This document shows positions 7,975 through 16,314 of a stretch of DNA of 64,000 nucleotides, one piece after another. The notes under the pieces are model-generated. The model saw nothing but the letters and a program-made list of their open reading frames with translations, was not told the DNA's origin and did not search any database. The position numbers were made by a program, and so were the translations under genes. The stretch comes from VAZQ01 sp036557705 (lineage in GTDB: Bacteria > Pseudomonadota > Alphaproteobacteria > Rhizobiales > Xanthobacteraceae), in contig DATBHB010000016.1 in the NCBI GenBank assembly GCA_036557705.1, forward strand, positions 1 to 64,000. The letters run 5' to 3'. Each line of letters begins with the position of its first letter. The stretch's first letter is position 1.

Positions 7975-10076
7975 CACCTGTCTCCAGTACTACGATTGCG
8001 CCAGATGACGCGCACATCGACTGCCACCGCACCCTTGTCGCGAACGATCAGCGGATTGATCTCGATGTCTTCAATCGCGGCGCGATGATCGAGATAGAAT
8101 TTCGCCAGAGCCAGCGAGGTGCGTTCGAGCGCTGCTCGGTCGGCAGGCGCGCGGCCGCGGAAGCCGGCGAGCAGCTGCTTGAGCTTGAGGCCCTCTATCA
8201 TCGCCGTCACGTCGGTCTCAGTGACCGTCAAGAGGCGCAGCGCAGCGTCGTTGGCAAGCTCGACCAGGACGCCGCCGGCACCGATGAGCAGGATCGGCCC
8301 ATAGAGCGGATCCGTGCGGGCGCCGACGATAGTTTCGATGCCGGACACCATTTCCTGCACAAGGAAGCCCTCGATGCGCGCCGCCGGATGGGTGCGGCAC
8401 GCGCAGGCCAGAAGCTCCTCGGCGGCTTTTTCGACGGCGTTGCGGCTGCGCAGATCGAGCGCGACGCCGCCGGCTTCGGTTTTGTGGATGATGTCGGCTG
8501 AGACGATCTTGAGCGCGACCGGAAACGAAATGCTCTCGGCCGCCGCGCCGGCCTCGCTCGGAGTTGTTGCGGTGCGGCTCCGCGGCAGCGCGATCCCGTA
8601 CCGCGCCAGTGTCGCGTCGAGATTGGCGGGCGAAAGGTCGCTCGGCGCGGCCGGCGGGGGCGGCGCCGGCCGGCGGCCTTTGCGTTGTGCATGAAACCAG
8701 AGCGCGTTGAGCGCCCGCAGTGTCGGTTCGAGCCCTTGCAGGAACGGAAAGCCCGCAACGTGCTGCGCATCGACCGCTTCCGGCGTCATCTGATAGCTCA
8801 TCCGGCCGAAACCCACGATCGGCTTCTCCGTCGCTTGCAACAATTTGTGAAATGCGTCCGCGCCTTCCCAGGCGCCCGCCTTGTTCGGCAGCATGGCGGC
8901 CCACGCAAGCATGTCGATATTCGCATCCTTGGCCACCACCTCGCAGACGCCCGCCGCGTGCTTGAGTCCCATCGGGATGCCGAGGTCGAGCGGATTCTTC
9001 GGCTCGATACCTTCCTGCATGAACGCACCCAGGTCCCTGACCGTGGTCTCTGTGAAATCGGGAATGATCGCACCTTCCACTTCGGCATAGTCATAGAGGA
9101 GGTCGACCGTACCGCCGGAAGTCGTGATGAAGCCGATGCGCGGGCCCTTGGGGAGCCTGCGCCCATCGAAGGCCAGCGCTGTTTCGAGCATGTCATCGAG
9201 CGAACGGCAATTGACGATGCCGTAGCGTCCGCACATGGCGAGATAGGCCGCGTAGTCGCCGCCGATCGCGCCGGTATGCGACTGCGCGGCCGACCGCGAC
9301 TTGACGGTGGCGCCGGTCTTGATCGCAAGAAGCGGCTTGCCGGCTGCAAGCGCGCGCGCCGCCGCCTCCATGAAGGCTTGCGGGCGACGAATTCCCTCGA
9401 TGAACAGCGCTATCTGATACGTATGCGGGTCGTCGACCAGATAATTGAGGTAGTCGGCGAGATCGAGGTCGGCCTCATTCCCGGACGTGATTCCGTAAGA
9501 GAAGCGCAGTCCGCGATCGGCGCCGGTGCGCAGCCAGAACTGCAATGTGCCTCCCGATTGGAAGACCGCCGCGACAGAGCCTGCCGGAAAACGACCCAGC
9601 TCTCTGTTGGGATAGGCAAACAGCCGCTCGTGATAGCTGTGCGCGCCCATGCAGTTAGGCCCGGCAATGCGCAGGCTGCTTCTGCCGAGGAAATCCTTGA
9701 GCCAAGCGCCGCGACGTTTCGAGTCCGGGCTGTTCCCATCGCCCATGGCAGCCGCGTATACAGTCGCTGATTTCACCCCTGCGGCATCGGCGTCGGTGAG
9801 CACGTCCGGTACCGCCGCGGCCGGTACAACGACCATCGCATGCTCGACCGGTTCGGGAATATCGAGCAGTGACGGGAAGCAAGGCTCGTCAAAGACCGAC
9901 TTCTGCTTCGGATTGACCAGGAAGACACGCCCCGGATAGCCGTAGTCGCGCAGGTTGCGATAGATCGCCTGCTGCCAAGGGCCGCGCTCCGATGCACCGA
10001 CGATCGCGACCGAGGAGGGCGCAAGAACGCTCGCGGGAGAGCGAAACAGCGTCGGCCATGTAGCTGCGTCCTTCAT
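7974..10076 (-). CDS. NDP-forming acyl-CoA synthetase (fused alpha/beta, ATP-grasp)
   Basis: A 700-residue protein with an N-terminal CoA-binding Rossmann domain (SVAIVGASERGPWQ near residue 23), a CoA-ligase domain carrying AAQSHTGAIGGDYAAY, where the His is the expected phospho-acceptor, an ITTSGGTVDLLYDY block, and a C-terminal ATP-grasp domain (FPVALKIVSADIIHKTEAGGV, then LIGAGGVLVEL). This is the family of acetyl-CoA synthetase (ADP-forming) and pimeloyl-CoA-type ligases. It overlaps the acyl-CoA dehydrogenase by one base, so it probably activates the acid that the dehydrogenase then oxidises (inference). It diverges from the cupin gene at 10247. Confidence 0.88.
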   Translation of the reverse strand: MKDAATWPTLFRSPASVLAPSSVAIVGASERGPWQQAIYRNLRDYGYPGRVFLVNPKQKSVFDEPCFPSLLDIPEPVEHAMVVVPAAAVPDVLTDADAAGVKSATVYAAAMGDGNSPDSKRRGAWLKDFLGRSSLRIAGPNCMGAHSYHERLFAYPNRELGRFPAGSVAAVFQSGGTLQFWLRTGADRGLRFSYGITSGNEADLDLADYLNYLVDDPHTYQIALFIEGIRRPQAFMEAAARALAAGKPLLAIKTGATVKSRSAAQSHTGAIGGDYAAYLAMCGRYGIVNCRSLDDMLETALAFDGRRLPKGPRIGFITTSGGTVDLLYDYAEVEGAIIPDFTETTVRDLGAFMQEGIEPKNPLDLGIPMGLKHAAGVCEVVAKDANIDMLAWAAMLPNKAGAWEGADAFHKLLQATEKPIVGFGRMSYQMTPEAVDAQHVAGFPFLQGLEPTLRALNALWFHAQRKGRRPAPPPPAAPSDLSPANLDATLARYGIALPRSRTATTPSEAGAAAESISFPVALKIVSADIIHKTEAGGVALDLRSRNAVEKAAEELLACACRTHPAARIEGFLVQEMVSGIETIVGARTDPLYGPILLIGAGGVLVELANDAALRLLTVTETDVTAMIEGLKLKQLLAGFRGRAPADRAALERTSLALAKFYLDHRAAIEDIEINPLIVRDKGAVAVDVRVIWRNRSTGDR

Positions 10077-10246
10077 GAAGGGGCGCTTCGCAGACTTTCG
10101 TTTGGTGTCAACGTTTCTTAGGACCTCGCGGCGTTTCGGTCAAAGCGGCGGAAACGGTTTGACCCATTGCCAACTCGGCTCTGGCCAACAACAGGCTGGC
10201 TGCTTATCATCGCTCTCCCGCCACAACAGCTCAAAGGATGCCCGCC

Positions 10247-11128
10247 ATGAAGGTCGTGCAGATCGAAGATGTACCCCCGGTGCGCGGGCTGGAGCATCGC
10301 GGCGGGACTTTTCACTCGCAGACCACCGCTGAAGGAGCATCCGGTTCGCCCGGCAATTTCAAATTCTCGCTGAGCAGGCTCGGTACCGATTATTCCGGCC
10401 CGCGGCATCGGCACAATTTCGACCAGTATAGATTCATGATCGAGGGCGAATCCGATTACGGGCAGGACGGCCCGCTCAAAGCCGGCATGCTCGGCTACTA
10501 TCCGGAGGGCGTGCATTATGGCCCGCAGGTCAACAAAACGGAAATTCTCTGTGCGGTGCTCCAGTTCGGCGGCGCCAGCGGCAGCGGTTATTTGCCGCCG
10601 CGCGAGGTCAAAGCCGGCATGGAGAAGCTGAAGACGTTTGGAGTGTTTCGCGACGGAGTTTTCTATCGCCGCGAAGGCGTTTCCGGCCGGCGCAACTTGG
10701 ATGCCTATCAGGCGATCTGGGAGTACGTTCACGAGCGCGAGATGGTCTATCCGAAGGGCCGCTACAATGCGCCGATCTTCGCCGACTCGCGTAACTACGA
10801 CTGGGCGCCGGTCGAAGGGGCGCCCGGCGTGTGCAAAAAGCTTTTCGGCGTGTGGACCGAGCGTCGCACTCAAGCCGGCCTGTTGCGGCTCGAGGCGGGA
10901 GCGAGTCACGAAGTAATCGGACGCGGCGTCTATCTCGTCCTCAACGGTATTGGAACGTGCCAAGGTAGCCCGCTCAAGCAGTTCACGACCGTGTACCTCG
11001 ATCACGACGAGCGCACGCGGTTGTTCGCCGGCGAGACCGCCGAGTTGTTGCACTACGGCCTTCCTGACCTCAGAGGCCTGGCCGCGGTCCGACGCGCGAC
11101 CGGACGTGCCATGCAGGCCGCCGAGTAA
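10247..11128 (+). CDS. Cupin-domain protein
   Basis: A 293-residue protein. The ATG at 10247 is preferred over an in-frame ATG at 10238 because AAAGGA then lies at a normal distance. PRHRHNFDQYRFMIEGESDYG near residue 50 is a clear cupin motif 1 with the metal-binding HxH; LGYYPEGVHYGPQ matches motif 2. The C-terminal half (from about residue 190) looks like a second, weaker cupin fold. The gene ends four bases before a Bug receptor gene, so the two are co-transcribed. Its position divergent from the CoA synthetase suggests a role in the same catabolic system, as a dioxygenase, isomerase or sensor; the substrate is unknown. Confidence 0.7.
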   Translation: MKVVQIEDVPPVRGLEHRGGTFHSQTTAEGASGSPGNFKFSLSRLGTDYSGPRHRHNFDQYRFMIEGESDYGQDGPLKAGMLGYYPEGVHYGPQVNKTEILCAVLQFGGASGSGYLPPREVKAGMEKLKTFGVFRDGVFYRREGVSGRRNLDAYQAIWEYVHEREMVYPKGRYNAPIFADSRNYDWAPVEGAPGVCKKLFGVWTERRTQAGLLRLEAGASHEVIGRGVYLVLNGIGTCQGSPLKQFTTVYLDHDERTRLFAGETAELLHYGLPDLRGLAAVRRATGRAMQAAE

Positions 11129-11131
11129 CGC

Positions 11132-12136
11132 ATGACAATCTCGCGCAGAGCATTTTTGGCTGGGCTTGGCCTGGCGGCTGCGCCACGGAATGCGTGGGCG
11201 GCGGATTTCTACCACGGGAAGTCGCTCATCCTGATCGTCGGGTTCGCTCCCGGCGGAGGCGTCGATACGACGGCGCGTCTTGTGGGGAGGCACATCGTCC
11301 GCTTCATTCCCGGACAGCCGAGCCTGGTAGTCCAGAACATGGAGGGCGCGGGGGGCATCGTGGCCGCCAATTATTTGAACCAGCGCGTTGCCGCGGACGG
11401 GCTCACCATCGCCGTACCCGGCCGTTCCTGGTTCATGGAAGGCATCATCAAGAGCCCGGGCGCAGGTTTCAACCCGACCACCTTGAGCTGGATCGGGAGC
11501 CCCGGCGCCGTCAATTCGGCGCTCTTCGTTCGCGCCGCGACCGGCATCAGGAGCTTCGAAGATTTGCAATCGTCGCGGCGGGTAGTGACGTTCGGATCGA
11601 TCGGCAGCACGACGCCGACCGGCATGATCCCGACCATGCTCGCTGCGGCCGGGCTGCCGATCAAGGTGATATTTGGCTACGGCTCGACCGCCCGCGTTCT
11701 CATCGCGCTCGAACAGGGGGAGGTCGACGGCATGTTTACCGTCGAGGATTCGTTCGCGCGCCGCCAGGACCTTATTAAAACCGGAACTGTGATCCCAATT
11801 CTCCAGAACAAACCGATTCACCCGGGGCTGCCGCTGCTGCGCGATGTGCTTGCGAAGGATAAGGACCGGCTGCTCGACTTGGTCATGGCGCTCGAAAACC
11901 TCGGGCTGCCGGTCGTGGGGCCGCCGGGAATGCCGGCCGATCGGCTAAAGGTCCTGCGAGACGCGTTTCTCGCCATGTGCCGAGATGCGGATTATCAGGC
12001 TGAGGCGATCCGTCTCGATCAGCCGATCGGGGCTCCGCTCGACGGGCAGCAACTCGCAATGATGATCAAAGACCTCGCCGCCGCAGCTACGCCCGACGTG
12101 GTCGCGGCTTATAAGCGTCTGGGCGCCACCAAGTAG
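11132..12136 (+). CDS. Tripartite tricarboxylate transporter substrate-binding protein (TctC/Bug family)
   Basis: A 334-residue periplasmic receptor. The leader MTISRRAFLAGLGLAAAP has a twin-arginine pattern followed by a hydrophobic stretch, so export by Tat is likely. The mature part carries the Bug signature VGFAPGGGVDTTARL and the GPPGMPADRLKVLRDAF block near the end. It follows the cupin gene by three bases and probably feeds the same pathway. No TctA/TctB genes are adjacent. Confidence 0.85.
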   Translation: MTISRRAFLAGLGLAAAPRNAWAADFYHGKSLILIVGFAPGGGVDTTARLVGRHIVRFIPGQPSLVVQNMEGAGGIVAANYLNQRVAADGLTIAVPGRSWFMEGIIKSPGAGFNPTTLSWIGSPGAVNSALFVRAATGIRSFEDLQSSRRVVTFGSIGSTTPTGMIPTMLAAAGLPIKVIFGYGSTARVLIALEQGEVDGMFTVEDSFARRQDLIKTGTVIPILQNKPIHPGLPLLRDVLAKDKDRLLDLVMALENLGLPVVGPPGMPADRLKVLRDAFLAMCRDADYQAEAIRLDQPIGAPLDGQQLAMMIKDLAAAATPDVVAAYKRLGATK

Positions 12137-12165
12137 GGCGATCGTGTCCCGGATGCGGCAGAATC

Positions 12166-12328
12166 GTAGGGTGGGCAAAGGCGCCCGACGAAATCTTGCA
12201 GCAAAGATTATATCTCGCGCGCGCCTTTGCCCACGCGGTCGTGAGTCGGATGGGCCGACCGCGTGGGCAAAATCGCTCGGCGGCCGAGCGCCATTGACGC
12301 CTTGAGCAGGCGATTTTGCCCACCCTAC
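12166..12328. repeat. GTAG-type palindromic repeat, family B, composite (copy B3)
   Basis: Outer termini GTAGGGTGGGCAAAGGCGCC and GGCGATTTTGCCCACCCTAC. Between them lie a CGCGCCTTTGCCCACGCGG unit and its inverse, CCGCGTGGGCAAAATCGC, so four alternating REP-like arms are chained. The two halves carry different inner flanks (GGCGC versus ATCGC), as if two different family B elements had fused. Confidence 0.75.
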
Positions 12329-12391
12329 GGGGTACTACTGGTCCATCGCAGCGGACCGTGCTAGCGAACTCCCGTTCTCACGAGGTACAAA

Positions 12392-14167
12392 ATGAAGCTC
12401 GATCGAATCGAAGGCAAACCGGACGACAAGGTCGCGTGGGGCAGCGACATCGCGGCGCAGATGCTGCGTCGCGTTGGCATTCCCTTCATCAGCCTCAATC
12501 CGGGGGCGAGCTATCGCGGCTTCCACGACAGCCTGGTGAACCACCTCGGCAATGAGAATCCCGGCATCATTGTGTGCCTGCACGAGGATCATTCGGTAGC
12601 GATCGCGCACGGCTATGCCAAGGCGGCGGGCGAACCCATGGCCTGCGTGCTCCACAGCAATGTCGGGCTGCTGCACGGCATGATGAGCCTGTTCAACGCC
12701 TGGTGCGATCGAGTGCCCATGATCGTGCTTGGCGCCACTGGGCCGGTAGCCGCTGAGAAGCGCCGGCCCTGGATCGACTGGATCCACACTTCCCGCGATC
12801 AGGGCGCCTATATCCGTTCGATCATCAAATGGGACGACCAGCCCACATCGCCGGACGCGCTGGTCGAGTCGATGGTTCGCGCCAATTTGCTTACGCGCTC
12901 GGCACCCACCGCCCCGGTCTACATCTGCCTGGATGCAGGTTTTCAGGAAACACGGCTCGACAAGGAGCCGGAGTGGCCTGACGTCAAGCGGTTCAAGCCG
13001 CCGAAGCCGCCGCGTCCGTCGAAGGAATCGCTCGAAGAGGCCGTGGAGATTCTCTCAGGCGCGGAGCGGCCCGTGATCATGTTCGGCCGTGGCTCGCGCC
13101 GGGCTGAGTATTGGCAGCCGCGCATTCGCCTTGCCGAGCGGCTCGGCGCCTGCGTGTTCACCGATCTCAAACAGGGCGCAATGTTTCCGACCGACCACGC
13201 TGCGCATTACACGCAGCCGTTCAACGTGCTCGGCCAGGACGCGCGGGCGCTCATGTGCGAAGCCGATGTCATCCTGGCGCTCGACTGGATGGACCTCGGC
13301 GGCGCGTTGCGTCAGGCGAAGAACGCCGGCAAGGTCACCGCAAAGATCGTCAGCTGCACGCTCGATCACAACCTGCACACCGGCGCCAACATGGAATATC
13401 AGGCGCTGCCCACGGTGGACGTGTTGATGGCAGCCCCCGGCGACGTGGTTGTGGCCGAGCTCAATGCGGCGCTCGGAAACAGCCGCAAGGACCCATGGAA
13501 GGCGAAAGTACCGCCCAAGACGAAGCAGACGAACGGCGGCGCGCTCACCATGGAACATATTGCGCGGACGCTGCGCGATCAGTTCAACGATCCCGAAAAC
13601 GTCACCTTCTGCACGCTGGGCCGCGGCTGGCCCTTCGACGTATGGCCGCTCCAGAACGGCATGGCGTATCTGGGAAAGGATGGCGGCGGCGGATTGGGTT
13701 CCGGGCCCGGCATTTCGGTCGGCTCGGCGCTGGCGCTCCATCATCATTATCCCGACCGTTACGCCATTTCGATGCTGGGTGACGGCGACTTCTGCATGGG
13801 CGCAACCGGAATCTGGAGCGCGGCGCGGCATCGAATCCCGCTCCTCGTGCTGATCAACAACAACCGTTCCTATTTCAACGACGAACTGCATCAGGAGAAT
13901 GTCGCGCGCACCCGGGGGCGCGAGGTCAGGAATCGCTGGATCGGGCTGCGCATGGAAGACCCGGTGCCTAATATTGCCAAGCTGGCCGAGGCGCAGGGCG
14001 CCGTCGGCATCGGTCCGGTAACCAGCGCGGCGGAAGCAGGGCAGGCGATCGCGAAAGGCGTTGATGTGCTCAAGAAGGGCGGCGTCTGCGTGATCGATTT
14101 TCATGTCGATCCGCCCGCGGAGCGCCAAGCCAGCCATTCTCTCGGCCATCGCGCGACCGGAGCTTAA
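12392..14167 (+). CDS. Thiamine-diphosphate-dependent enzyme (acetolactate synthase/benzoylformate decarboxylase-like)
   Basis: A 591-residue protein with the three ThDP-family domains. The N-terminal pyrimidine-binding domain has CLHEDHSVAIAHGYAKAAG, with the Glu that activates the cofactor. A central domain follows (ERPVIMFGRGSRR). The C-terminal diphosphate-binding domain has the GDGDFCMGAT-to-INNN metal-binding motif near residues 465-490. The group includes 2-oxoacid decarboxylases and carboligases; the exact reaction is not clear, and no regulatory small subunit follows, which argues against biosynthetic acetolactate synthase. Its TAA overlaps the ATG of the following DUF971 gene by one base. 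Confidence 0.82.
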   Translation: MKLDRIEGKPDDKVAWGSDIAAQMLRRVGIPFISLNPGASYRGFHDSLVNHLGNENPGIIVCLHEDHSVAIAHGYAKAAGEPMACVLHSNVGLLHGMMSLFNAWCDRVPMIVLGATGPVAAEKRRPWIDWIHTSRDQGAYIRSIIKWDDQPTSPDALVESMVRANLLTRSAPTAPVYICLDAGFQETRLDKEPEWPDVKRFKPPKPPRPSKESLEEAVEILSGAERPVIMFGRGSRRAEYWQPRIRLAERLGACVFTDLKQGAMFPTDHAAHYTQPFNVLGQDARALMCEADVILALDWMDLGGALRQAKNAGKVTAKIVSCTLDHNLHTGANMEYQALPTVDVLMAAPGDVVVAELNAALGNSRKDPWKAKVPPKTKQTNGGALTMEHIARTLRDQFNDPENVTFCTLGRGWPFDVWPLQNGMAYLGKDGGGGLGSGPGISVGSALALHHHYPDRYAISMLGDGDFCMGATGIWSAARHRIPLLVLINNNRSYFNDELHQENVARTRGREVRNRWIGLRMEDPVPNIAKLAEAQGAVGIGPVTSAAEAGQAIAKGVDVLKKGGVCVIDFHVDPPAERQASHSLGHRATGA

Positions 14168-14532
14168 TGAGCGACGCTGCCGGAAAACCGTGGCCGACGG
14201 AACTGCGTCTGCACAAGGACCGCAAGACGCTCACCATCACGTTTGATGATGGCACAAGCTTCGAACTTCCTGCCGAATACTTGCGCGTGCGAAGCCCCAG
14301 CGCCGAGGTGCAAGGCCATTCGCCCGGCGAGCGCAAGACTGTGGCCGAGAAGAAGAAAGTCGTAATTCTGGAAGTGAATCCCGTTGGTAATTACGCGGTT
14401 CGTCTCGTCTTCGACGATCTGCACTCGACCGGCATCTACAGCTGGGATTACCTGTTCGAGCTTGGCCGTAACCACGACGTCTATTGGCAAGAATATCTCG
14501 ACGCGCTCGCCGAGAAGGGGCTTAGTCGGTAA
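14167..14532 (+). CDS. DUF971 domain protein (gamma-butyrobetaine hydroxylase-like N-terminal domain)
   Basis: A 121-residue stand-alone DUF971 protein: TELRLHKDRKTLTITFDDG at the front and the conserved GNYAVRLVFDD...GIYSWDYLFELG block near residues 75-105. In other bacteria such proteins occur near iron-sulfur or CoA-ligase genes; the function is unresolved. Its start overlaps the ThDP enzyme stop by one base (TAATG), indicating coupled translation. Confidence 0.85.
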   Translation: MSDAAGKPWPTELRLHKDRKTLTITFDDGTSFELPAEYLRVRSPSAEVQGHSPGERKTVAEKKKVVILEVNPVGNYAVRLVFDDLHSTGIYSWDYLFELGRNHDVYWQEYLDALAEKGLSR

Positions 14533-14534
14533 CG

Positions 14535-14696
14535 GTAGCCCGGATTGAGCGGCGCTTTGTTCCGCTCTCGCCACATGCGAGCAACCTTGGGCGCCGCGAA
14601 ATCCGGGGAGGCGCGCGCAACTCCCGGATTGCACGGTCGCGCGGCGAAGTTGGCTTAAGGCAGCGGCCTCGGACGCGACCGTGCAATCCGGGCTAC
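14535..14696. repeat. GTAG-type palindromic repeat, family A (copy A2)
   Basis: Left end GTAGCCCGGATTGAGCG, right end GTGCAATCCGGGCTAC, with an inner pair GATTGCACGGTCGCG / CGCGACCGTGCAATC. On the minus strand its terminus provides the TAG stop of the hydroxyacid oxidase gene. Confidence 0.8.
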
Positions 14697-15835
14697 ACCA
14701 GAACATGCGGCCCGATTTCCTCGATGCGGTTGACCCCGCACAGCGCCATGCTCACATCGAGTTCGCTGCGGATCAGCTCGATGGCTTTCGCCACCCCGGC
14801 CTCCCCGCCCGCGCCCAGACCGTAGAGGTAGGCGCGGCCGATAAGGCAGGAGCGGGCGCCGAGCGCCAGCGCGCGCAACACGTCCTGACCGCTCCGGATC
14901 CCGCCGTCGAACATCAGCTCGATCTCCGCGCCGACCGCATCGGCGACTTTCGGCAAGGCCGAGATCGAGGACGGAGCGCCGTCGAGCTGGCGGCCGCCAT
15001 GGTTGGAGATCACAAGCGCACTGGCCCCGGTTCTGGCCGCAACCTTGGCATCCTCGACATCGAGGACACCCTTGATGATGAGTTTGCCGGGCCATAATCC
15101 CCTGATCCAATCGAGGTCCTTCCAGGTGAGCGAGGGATCGAACTGGCCCGAAATCCACTTCGCCAGTGAGTTGACGTTTTCCATTCCCCGCACGTGACCG
15201 GCGAGGTTGCCGAAGGTCTTGCGCTTTCCGGCAAGCACGCTCAGCGCCCATGCGGGTCGGACAGCAATGTCGATGATGTTGGCGAGGCGCCATTCCGGCG
15301 GGACCGTCATGCCGTTGCGCACGTCGCGATACCGCTGCCCGAGCACCTGGAGATCGATGGTGAGCACGAGCGCGCTGCACTTGGCTGCAACCGCACGCTC
15401 GATGAGGGATCGCGAGAAGCCGCGGTCCTTCATGACGTAGAGCTGGAACCAGAACGGCCTTTCGACGGCGGCGGCGACATCTTCGATCGCGCAGATCGAC
15501 ATGGTGGAAAGGCAGAAGGGAATTCCTGCCGCCTGCGCGGCGCGGCAGGCCAGAATCTCGCCGTCGCCCCATTGCATGCCGCACAGGCCGACGGGGGCGA
15601 GCGCGAGGGGAAGTGCAGCCTTTTCGCCCACGATTGTCGCGCCAAGCTCGCGGCGCGAAACATCGACCAGCACGCGCTGGCGCAGCTTGATGCGGTCGAG
15701 GTCCGCGCGGTTTGCCTGGAGCGTCGCCTCCGAATACGATCCACCTTCCGCATAATCGAAGAACATTCGGGGGACCCGGCGGCGGGCGCGGTGCCGCAGG
15801 TCCTCGACGCACGTCATGGGACGGCTGATCGTCAT
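14693..15835 (-). CDS. FMN-dependent alpha-hydroxyacid oxidase/dehydrogenase (LldD-like)
   Basis: A 380-residue (beta-alpha)8 flavoprotein expected to oxidise an L-2-hydroxyacid such as lactate to the 2-oxoacid. Visible blocks: MFFDYAEGGSYSEATL near the start, LALAPVGLCGMQWGDGE, FWFQLYVMKDRG, the catalytic-His motif VISNHGGRQLDGAPSSI, and the phosphate-binding FDGGIRSGQDVLRALALGA. The ATG at 15835 is preferred to a TTG three codons earlier. The protein ends HVLV and its TAG stop is the first triplet of the adjoining palindromic repeat. Confidence 0.88.
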   Translation of the reverse strand: MTISRPMTCVEDLRHRARRRVPRMFFDYAEGGSYSEATLQANRADLDRIKLRQRVLVDVSRRELGATIVGEKAALPLALAPVGLCGMQWGDGEILACRAAQAAGIPFCLSTMSICAIEDVAAAVERPFWFQLYVMKDRGFSRSLIERAVAAKCSALVLTIDLQVLGQRYRDVRNGMTVPPEWRLANIIDIAVRPAWALSVLAGKRKTFGNLAGHVRGMENVNSLAKWISGQFDPSLTWKDLDWIRGLWPGKLIIKGVLDVEDAKVAARTGASALVISNHGGRQLDGAPSSISALPKVADAVGAEIELMFDGGIRSGQDVLRALALGARSCLIGRAYLYGLGAGGEAGVAKAIELIRSELDVSMALCGVNRIEEIGPHVLV

Positions 15836-15945
15836 AGGGTCCAAGCTAGCACGCAGCGCGGAACGTTGGGGGGCGCGCCCGCGTTAACCTCCTTTGCGAC
15901 CTCGCGGGACGGAGCACGCAGCAAGTGGAAAACAGGCACACCAGC

Positions 15946-16113
15946 ATGAGCGACGATGAGCCTGAGAAAGCGCACGACGAGGACGTACAGGAGCGCCTCG
16001 AACGATCGCTGGAGGAAGCATTGGAGGATACGTTCCCTGCTTCCGATCCGATCAGCGTGGTCCAGCCGCCCCCCAAATCGACCGATAAGCCGCACAGCCG
16101 CCGCCGCAAATAG
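15946..16113 (+). CDS. Small acidic protein with DTFPASDPIS motif
   Basis: A 55-residue, highly charged protein starting MSDDEPEKAHDEDV. A predicted amphipathic helix (ERLERSLEEALED) is followed by DTFPASDPISVVQPPP and a basic tail HSRRRK. I recall short proteins with this motif in many Hyphomicrobiales; their function is unknown. A GTG at 15925 is an alternative start. It sits 200 bases before glmM on the same strand but is not tightly linked to it. Confidence 0.6.
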   Translation: MSDDEPEKAHDEDVQERLERSLEEALEDTFPASDPISVVQPPPKSTDKPHSRRRK

Positions 16114-16314
16114 CCGCGAAAGGGGGGCCATTGCGCCTCCGCCAACGCCATATGGGGTCGGTGGGTGGAGAGCGTTGGTTTTCACCATATGGCTACGTGA
16201 CCCCTCCTATTTCCGCAGGAAATCTGGCATGAAAAATGCCGTATTCGCGGCATCCAAAACGAGGGTGGGCGTGTATCGGGTGCCGCGGAGAGTTCCCCGG
16301 CGGGGAGGGCTTTA

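Noticed and set aside
10118..11821. A 567-codon open frame on the minus strand
   Set aside because: It runs antisense to the cupin and Bug genes, which have clear motifs and ribosome sites; its own translation is Arg/His-rich without a recognisable domain. High GC produces such shadows.
13055..14149. A 364-codon minus-strand open frame
   Set aside because: Antisense to the ThDP enzyme, whose motifs are unambiguous.
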